Shown here: piece by piece, positions 12,601-21,600 of the stretch
How the letters are laid out: every line of letters begins with the position of its first letter
How positions within the stretch are numbered: position 1 is the first letter of the stretch
DNA from: Ectocarpus siliculosus
Lineage: Eukaryota; Sar; Phaeophyceae; Ectocarpales; Ectocarpaceae
Reading direction: 5' to 3'
Assembly: GCA_000310025.1 (NCBI GenBank)
Contig: FN649740.1
Location: 5,209,634-5,273,633, forward strand
Length of the DNA: 64,000 bases
Translations under genes and position numbers: made by a program
Notes under the pieces: model-generated
What the model was told of the DNA's origin: nothing
Database searches by the model: none
The model's input: only the letters and a program-made list of their open reading frames with translations

Positions 12601-15600
12601 CGGTTGTTGTCGGTGCACGTCGGGCTGCTGTGGAGAGGACGTCCGCACAATTTTTCCTTTCGGCTGGACAGTCGCATATGCCACGTGATGGCTTTGATTG
12701 GAGAGCCCTGCGATGCCTAGAGCGTTCCCGATCTCCCTCTCTGACCCATTGCAGCTGAAGTCCAGCTGCCGGCTCGAACGATCGATGCCGTCTGTTGCGA
12801 GGAGTTGGTTCGACCATTAGTGTATCCGAGCGTCGTCCGTGCACACGGGTGGGCTGGTCGGTGGCGTGTACGTCAGTGCTGACGATTTTCCCCGGCTTAC
12901 TGAGGTGTCTTGTGTGCTCCGTTGGTCGCTTTCCCGGACACCGGAAGATCGCTGGGCGACAACGCTCTCACCACCCTGCCGGCGGGGATCTTCGAGGGCT
13001 TGACGGCGCTGGAAATTCTGTGAGTTGCTGTACGACGCGGGGGTGTCTTTCGGCGTTCAATAGAGCGAACACAAAATGTTAACGGTTGTTGTCGGTGCAC
13101 GTCGGGCTGCTGTGGAGAGGACGTCCGCACAATTTTTCCTTTCGGCTGGACAGTCGCATATGCCACGTGATGGCTTTGATTGGAGAGCCCTGCGATACCT
13201 AGAGCGTTCCCGATCTCCCTCTCTGACCCATTGCAGCTGAGGTCCAACTGCCGGCTCGAACGATCGATGCCGTCTGTTGCGAGTGGTTGGTTCGACCATT
13301 AGTGTATCCGAGCGTCGTCCGTGCACACGGGTGGGCTGGTCGGTGGCGTGTACGTCAGTGCTGATGATTTTCCCCGGTTTACTGAGTTGTCTTGTGTGCT
13401 CCGTTGGTCGCTTTCCCCGACACCGGAAGATCGCTGGGCAACAACGCTCTCACCACCCTGCCGGCGGGGATCTTCGAGGGCTTGACGGCGCTGGAACTTC
13501 TGTGAGTTGCCGTACGACGCGGGGGTGTCTTTCGGCGTTCTACAGAGCGAACATGAAGTTTTAACGAGTGTTATCGGTGCACGTCTGGTTGCTGTGGGGA
13601 GGACGTCCGCACAATATTTCACTTGGGCTGTGCAGTCGCATATGCCACGTGATGGCTTTGATTGGAGAGCCCTGCGATGCCTAAAGCGTTCCCGGTCCTC
13701 CTCTCTGACCCAATGCAGCTGACGTCCAGCCGGCGACTCGAATGATGGATGCCGTCTGTTGCTAAGAGTTGGTTCAACCATCAATGTATCCGAGCGTCGT
13801 CCGTGCACATGGGTGGGCTGGTCGGTGGCATGTACGGCAGTGCTGATGAATTTTCCCGGCTTACTGAGGTGTCTTGTGTGCTCCGTCGGTCCGTTACCCC
13901 GACACCGGAAGGTACCTTGATAACAACGCTCTCACCACCCTGCCGGAGGGGATCTTCGAGGGCTTGACGGCGCTGGCTGAGCTGTGAGTTGCTGTACGAC
14001 GCGGGGGTGTCTTTCGGCGTTCTACAGAGCGAACACGAAGGTTTAACGAGTGTCGTCGGTGCACGTTTGGTTGCTGTGGGGAGGGCGTCCGTACAGGTTT
14101 TCCTTTGGGCTGGGCAGTCGCATAGGCCACGTGATGGCTTTGATTGGAGAGCCCTGCGATGCCTAGAGTGTACCCGATCCCCCTCTCTGACCCATTGCAG
14201 CTGAGGTCCAGCCGCCGGCTCGAATGACTGATGCCGTCAGTTGCGAGTGGTTGGTTCAACCATCAGTGTATCCGAGCGTCGTGTGTGCACACGGGTGGGC
14301 TGGTCGGTGGCGTGTACGGCAGTTCTGATTATTTTCCCCGGCTTACTGAGGTGTCTTGTGTGTTCCGTCGGTCCGTTACCCGACACCGGAAGGCGGCTGT
14401 ATAACAACACTCTCACCACCCTGCCGGCGGGGATCTTCGAGGGCTTGACGGCGCTGGCTGAGCTGTGAGTTGCCGTACGACGCGGGGGTGTCTTTCTGCG
14501 TTCTATAGAGCGAACACGAAGGTTTAACGAGTGTCGTCGGTGCACGTTTGGTTGCTGTGGAGAGGTACGTCCGCACTTCTTTTTGTGTGGGCTGGACAGT
14601 CGCATATGCCACGTGATGGCTTTGATTGGAGAGCCCTGCGATGCCTAGAGCGTACCCGATCTCCCTCTCTGACCCATTGCAGCTGCGGTCCAGCCGCCGG
14701 CTCGAATGACTGATGCCGTCAGTTGCGAGTGGTTGGTTCAACCATTAGTGTATCCGAGCGTCGTCCGTGCACACGGGTGGGCTGGTCGGTGGCGTGTACG
14801 GCAGTGCTGATGATTTTCCCCGGCTTACTGAGGTGTCTTGTGTGCTCCGTCGGTCCGTTACCCCGACACCGGAAGGTCGCTGGGCAACAACGCTCTCACC
14901 ACCCTGCCGGCGGGGATCTTCGAGGGCTTGACGGCGCTGGCTGAGCTGTGAGTTGCTGTACGACGCGGGGGTGTCTTTCGGCGTTCTATAGAGCGAACAC
15001 GAAGGTTTAACGAGTGTCGTCGGTGCACGTTTGGTTGCTGTGGGGAGGGCGTCCGTACAGGTTTTCCTTTGGGCTGGGCAGTCGCATAGGCCACGTGATG
15101 GCTTTGATTGGAGAGCCCTGCGATGCCTAGAGTGTACCCGATCCCCCTAGAGTGTACCCGATCCCCCTCTCTGACCCATTGCAGCTGAAGTCCAGCCGCC
15201 GGCTGGAATGACTGATGCCGTCAGTTGCGAGTGGTTGGTTCAACCATCAGTGTATCCGAGCGTCGTCCGTGCACATGGGTGGGCTGGTCGGTGGCATGTA
15301 CGGCAGTTCTGATTATTTTCCCCGGCTTACTGAGGTGTCTTGTGTGCTGCGTCGGTCCGTTACCCGACACCGGAAGGCGGCTGTATAACAACACTCTCAC
15401 CACCCTGCCGGCGGGGATCTTCGAGGGCTTGACGGCGCTGGCTGAGCTGTGAGTTGCTGTACGACGCGGGGATGCTTGCCCGTGCAGATCGAGACTGTTC
15501 AAGAGGGAACACCAAACATCATCAGCAAAATTTCTTTTGGAATGGACATTCTAGTATGCTGTGAAGGCGCGATTGTGTGCCCTTCGAAAATGAAACGCGC

Positions 15601-18600
15601 CATTCTCATGCGAAATCTTCAGACCATGTTCTCATGCGAAAGCATGTCGCTTCATACATATATGGTATTTATTTGTTTTTTCAAGTTCTCCTGTTGCAGT
15701 GGGTAGCTCGAGGTCAGGTCGGTAGACGACGTAGCCGGGGTCATGTAAGAGCGCGACGTGGGGCTTTGCCTCTACACCTGAACCGAATGTTGTACAGGCG
15801 GGATGCCCACTAACCGCAGTCCACGGATTGAGTCCTCTCACGAGGTGCATTCGGTATACGATTAAACTTATCAGGTCCAACGTCTTTCTCCGCTGCGCCC
15901 TCTTTTGTAGAGGGTTTCTCTTGACGCGCATTCACTTGAAGGTAGATCCAGAGATGGCCCATGGGTAGACTGACGTTTGACACTGACTCATGGTCGTGTT
16001 GTTGTGGTCACCGTGGCTGAGCGTTTGCGACTGTGATGTGTTGGTGACAATCACCACGCTAATCCCTCCCATCGACATCGTCTGGTGCCTGCGTGGGCCG
16101 TTCTTCTGTGCATGATCCCGCGTCGGCGTCACTTTCCCGGTGCCGGCTTGTGATTTCAAGGAAATTGGACGGGAACGAGCTGGAGTGCTTGCCCACGTCA
16201 ATATTGTGAGGAAACCGATATTTTGGGCGGCAAGATCAACGCAATACTAGGCAGCGAATGTCCCTCTAGCTTCAGCGTCGTTCTGGACGTTCCGACGTGC
16301 GATGAATTTCGATCGCGCACTTGAGCTGTCCCAACTTTTTTTATTGGACACTGCTTCCTTGCATCGTCAGTTCAACGTTAACTTCTGTGTTGATAACATC
16401 ATCATGACAACCTTCTGCGCTAAAAATGGCAGGGTGGAAGTCGATGATGATGCCACTGATTGGGCCGACGGACTCCATGTGGACTTGTACGGCGATGAGT
16501 GCGGTGAGTGGCTATGCTGCACGGGTGCGGACACTTGGATATCGCCCCCCATGGTGAACGGTGCAGTGAAGCGAAACGTGACGCGGCGGCGCCCCATGTT
16601 CCGGACAGATCGCTTTTGCTTGCGCTGTGACATCGCCTGGAAAGAGCGTCGCCGCAGCTGCGCCGTACATGAGATGCATGTCCCCGCGGTCAAAAGGCGT
16701 ATTTGCAACCTGTTCCCCCCGGATCTGCTCTGCGAGTGGAGTGCTGTAATCGTTGCGTTACTCTCGTTGACAGTTCAACGTTCTGAGCCCACGCACCTCC
16801 TTGGACCAGCTTGATGTTCGGATTGTCATTGCCGGGCGATGGATGTTGGCGTTGTTTTTTCCGTGTCAAAACACCAAATCCTTCACAACAGTGCGACTGA
16901 AAGCGGAGCTGATTTTGCCGTCGACGTTCCCAGGGTGTTCCGTTGCAAACGTGACCGACAACGTGTGCGGCGAGGAAACTTGTACCCCTGGACCCGTGGG
17001 ATATACCTGTGGTAAGACAAAAGCGGCCGGGGCCTTGCGAAGCGTGGATACGGTTGTATTTGCATGTCGTATTGTTTTTTTTTTACTTCATTTCTAATCA
17101 GCGCTCACAGCACTAGTGCCGTTTTACTCCAACACGTGGTCACACAGAAGAGCCCCGCTCTACCCTCCCCTCCTGCGGTACTTCGCCTTCGATTTCAAAT
17201 GCGAGAAGAGTTCAGCACTCTCTTCCCTTCTGTGTACACACGAAGTAGCGCTATCCACTAGGCCAGAAGCGGAAGCGAGATAAAAACTCACTTTGCAAGG
17301 AAACTCGCTTACGCCGGGATTGGAATCCCTGACCTGACCTCTAGAAGGTTTCGAGGATACCAACTAGACCACCGGGGCGATGATAGCTGTTAATAATGTG
17401 GTATTTGGATCTGCTTTGACATTATTGCATGCTCTTTTCAGTACAAGTTCGTGGCACAATTTCTTCCGCACCGTCCCGTTACCTCCATCTGCATGTGTTC
17501 TCGGTGCCCATGCGACAGGCCCCGTGCGGTAGTCTCGCTTGCACTTGTTACTCCTCAAGTGGTCAGCACGCCTTCGCTTGTACTACTCCTGTCGCTTGTT
17601 TTGACGACAGACCCCACCGCACAGCCCTCTGCAGTCCCTTCGCTCACAAATTCTCATCTCACCCGCCACCACCGCCCCATTGTTATGTCTCCCCGCGCGG
17701 CGCTCTTGCTCAGCTGCAGTTCTTACTCCCGCTCCTTCGCCAGCTGTAACCACGGCGCCTGTGGCTGCAACCGCGGCGCCTGTGGCTGCAACCGCGGTGC
17801 CTGTGGCTGCAACCGCGGCGCCTGTGGCTGCAACCGCGGCGCCTGCAGAGTCAGGCGAGACGCCAGGTGAGGAAAGAATGAAGAGGAATCCAAGACTTTC
17901 AACTTGTCGGCCAAAATTACGTGGACATACACTTCATAAGATGAACAGTTCGTCCAAAAGACATGGATATACATGGTTGGCAACAGATGCAGAAGTGTGG
18001 GACACCACTACGAAGCGGTCGGAAACTCTTGGCTCAAGTGTGACCACAATTTTTTCATTTTCTTTATTACCGACTGGTTGTTTCCCGAAGGTGTGCCTGC
18101 AGCTGCCAGTTTATGTCGCATCTCTCCCTCCTGTGCATTGAATATGCCGTCAGTATTCGGTCTAGCGATGCATTTTTCCCGTTGAACCGCTGATGAGCTA
18201 GCGTTGATATCCCTTGAAGAGGATGCACTTTGCTCATGGTGCAGGTATGGGTTGTAATTGTTCCTCAACCTATAAACACCCACATCAAGGCTCATTTTCC
18301 CACGCGGACTTTGTATTTTTCTTGTCAACCCGTCCTCCAAAAGAATGCCAGGTCAGCAGACGAGAAAAGCTCTGCTGGATTCGTCGGTATCAAATGATGA
18401 GCTTGATCAGTCACTTCAGATTCTGAATTTTGACTGCTCCCGGGATTTATGCTTGTCTTTTTACTGGATTTTGAACTCAACGAAAAGTAAAACGTTTTAG
18501 TTAGAAATTCCGGGTCTCGGCATACATGTCCTGCTTTCCCCTTTGCACCCATGGGTTTCCGGCGTTCGCCGCAGGCTTCATAAAAGACTCCGTGCGTCGC

Positions 18601-21600
18601 AATCGATTTGACCGTATGTCCTGCTTTCACACCCCCGATGCCGACTGCCGCACCGACTCTGTAACTCGCAGCAACTTCGCCGATCCCGACACCAGCGCCT
18701 TCATTGGGCGTCACCTCAACCACCAGTCCTGTAACTACGTCTTCTCCCGAACAAACGTCGACCTCCGACTCTACACCTACCGTAGCGGGGATAGTTTCTG
18801 CAGTTGCTGGGGCGGCCCTCATCGCACTCGCTGTGTTCTTGAGGAGGCGGCGAGCCTCAAGACAGAAAACGACTAAAGCGTCCGCGGCTCCTCCCACCCA
18901 CGACGACGGCAACGTCGAGCACGGCGGCGAACAGCCGCTGGACATCTTCCGCCCTCCATACTCGGCAGTGGTTGTCGCAGGCAACGGAGACGACATGGCG
19001 CCTTCGCACCAGGACAACGCATCGCTTCGTCGCAAAGCACTGACGACGGAAGCCGACGGAGTTGAAAGGGAAGGCATCGTCCCGCTCCCAGCAGCATCTG
19101 CACTCGACGGCGAGGTGGAGGCGAGCGCTGAACATGCTGCCAAAGATTGTCGTGCTCGGCTCGCCAGCGCTGGCTCAGCGGAGAAGCTGCCGGCAGCCAC
19201 CTCTGCTACAACTTCCACTGCCAATCTGTCGACAGCGGAACGGGACGAGCTTTCCCAATTTCACCAGAGAGAGCGCGTAGCGGATGCCGCGCCGGTCTCC
19301 GGCGAACTCAAACCCGAAGAAGCCTCCAGCGGCGGCCCTGGAGCCTCCTCAGCAGCTGACGACCAAAACTCGGCCGACATCGGGCTTGGCCGCGCCGTCT
19401 TGGCGGCAGCCCAAGAGCTGGTGCATCATTGCCAGATCCCTGGCGTCAGCGAGGCGGCCACAGCGGTGTGCATGATGGCGACCCTGGTGACGGATGGCCG
19501 CGACAACGCCAGGGCGAGTGAATCAAGACTTCGGCAGTGCAGCACGGTCGTTATGGCGCTCAAGCGGGCGGCGAAGGTGGCCGACAAGGTGAGTTGATAA
19601 CGCTTCGTCTGAGCTGTACATCGTACGCACAGGCCGTTGCGGTGCGTTCTTGTACACACCCGCCGTGTGGCCTCTTTTCACGATGAGTTGACAAAGCTTG
19701 GGTATATTTGGAGTTTGGAGAGTTTCACATTCTGCTCGGTGAATTGCACAAATTTTATCACAAGCCGTTTGAGAAATTGTTCACGGATGTCGAAGCTGTG
19801 CACAACCTTTGGCTTGCCTTGTGGCCTCTTTTCACGGAACGTTGTTGTCCAGGGCGGAGACACGATTGGTGAGGTGGCGCGTGGGATGATTGAAGACGTG
19901 CACGGGGCCATCTTCGATCTAGTCCAGCTAATAAAAACCTACCAAAGCAAGAACAAGCTTTCAAGGTTGTTCATGTCGACGCTGTTCAAGCGGCGCCAAG
20001 AGGAGCTTAATGCCGTAGTGGATCAAGCAATCATGCGTCTGCAGGTGAGCGAATTCTCTTGAGCTTCTGGGCCACATGGGGTCTGTTGTCCCCTGCTGCG
20101 AAGAGTGCTGACATTTGCGCAACTTAGGCCTTGGGTGTACGTCCTCTACGAACTAACCCTGTTTAGGCTAAGATCAGCATTTCCCCCGGTTTCTGCTTGT
20201 CGCCATCCAGTTGGGGCTTCAGCTGCAAGTTGGACAAGACGTGGGCGCGGTCAAGGATAAGCTTGACTCAGTCAAGGAGGGAATTGACCTTTATCAGGTA
20301 AGTTGGTTATTTGGCGCAAGCGAACTGGGACACCGATCTAGTTGTATTCAATGAGCAGTGTGAGTCCTGGTATATTGAGCAGTTTTAGAATTTCCTGATG
20401 ACCTCTTTGTATTTCCACTGTGTGCGGTCGTGGCCTCTTCGTTTTGGCAGCTTTCCCTCTCGGAGGCTGCATCCGAGTCCGTGGCAGAGGATCGTCGCGT
20501 CAAGCGGCAGCGCAAGCTTGACCAAGTCGAGATTCCTGCGGAATACCTGTCCATCACAGACGAGCTCCTGGGAAAGGGAGGCTTTGGCGAGGTGTACCTG
20601 GCCGACTACAACGGCCACAATGCAGCGGCGAAGGTGTGAAATGGACTCATCTTGAACGATAGACGCGGTTGGATAGCTATGCGGAATGACATTGATTCGT
20701 GCTACACGACCCCGCCACACACATGAACGGAAAGACGAAAGAACATTTCTGAGTGGCTTCGATATAAGCTACTCGTCGATTTGCAGCGCACGATGACAGG
20801 TGCCTCCTCGCCAACACACCAGGGTGATCGATGACGAAGCCGCAATTCCTAGGCCAGTTCGATGAATGTACCCTTATGTATATTCCTCGATGGATGTACC
20901 CTAATCGACTCACGTTTGCCCGTCTCCTCCGGCTGGCCTGTACCTGTCTTCATGTTCGTTTGGTCTGTGGATTTGGTTTCCCTTTTTCGGACCCAAATGT
21001 CGCTCATATCATGTCTGTTTGGGGTTTGGAAAACAAATGCAGGTGCTGCATATCGCCCGAATGGGCGCACTTGACGAGACCCAAAAGCAGCGGGAGGCGA
21101 GCCAGCACAGAGCTTTCTTGCGTGAGCTGGAAGCCATGATCCGCCTGCGGAGCCTCAACACGGTCAACGTCTACGGAGCAGTCACGTCTCTGCCAGACCG
21201 TATGGTGCTCGTCATGGAGTTGCTAGCAGGCGGAGATCTCCTCACGTTGCTCAGAAAGTCCAAGAAGGCACTCCCCGGGCAGCAGTCAAGGCGCATCATC
21301 CGAGATATCTGCACCGGCATGGCTTTCCTGCACGGCAAGAACACCGTCCACGGCGACCTTAAGTCGGCTAACGTGCTTCTGGATGGCGACGGCAGGGCGA
21401 AGGTGATTCCGTTGGCATAAGGAACCCATTTGATACGTCCTTTTTTTGAAGGCCCACGCTCGCTTGTTGCGCTGTTGTGTTTTTCGTCACCGATGGTATC
21501 ATGAGTTTGTCGCGCCTATGAGGTTTTGTCTTTGCCGTCTTGCACATGCGCGCTCTGTCGGAAAGCGCGAGCTGAGTTGTTGAGTTTCTCGCACGTAACT

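Larger units (their letters stand above)
9948..15448 (+). repeat. Array of 12 LRR units, each one 72-nt exon plus ~410-nt conserved intron
   Basis: Twelve exons of exactly 72 nt, all in phase 2-2, each encode one 24-residue LRR. After the variable strand residues the sequence is nearly invariant (ALTTLPAGIFEGLTAL). Introns of about 400-420 nt are nearly as conserved as the exons: donor GTGAGTTGCTGTACGACGCG, acceptor CGACACCGGAAG. Variation is concentrated in the four or five residues of the concave beta-strand. The unit period is about 480-510 bp. The unit before the assembly gap is incomplete, so the true copy number may be higher. LRRs form a solenoid whose concave face usually binds ligand. 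Confidence 0.92.

Noticed and set aside
9948-15448. CRISPR-like regular repeat structure
   Set aside because: Units are ~480-510 bp with coding exons and conserved introns, not short repeats with unique spacers.
16302-16814. 170-codon plus frame
   Set aside because: It runs through a good GTGAGT donor at 16504 and has no domain. Only 16433-16503 fits the gene in phase.
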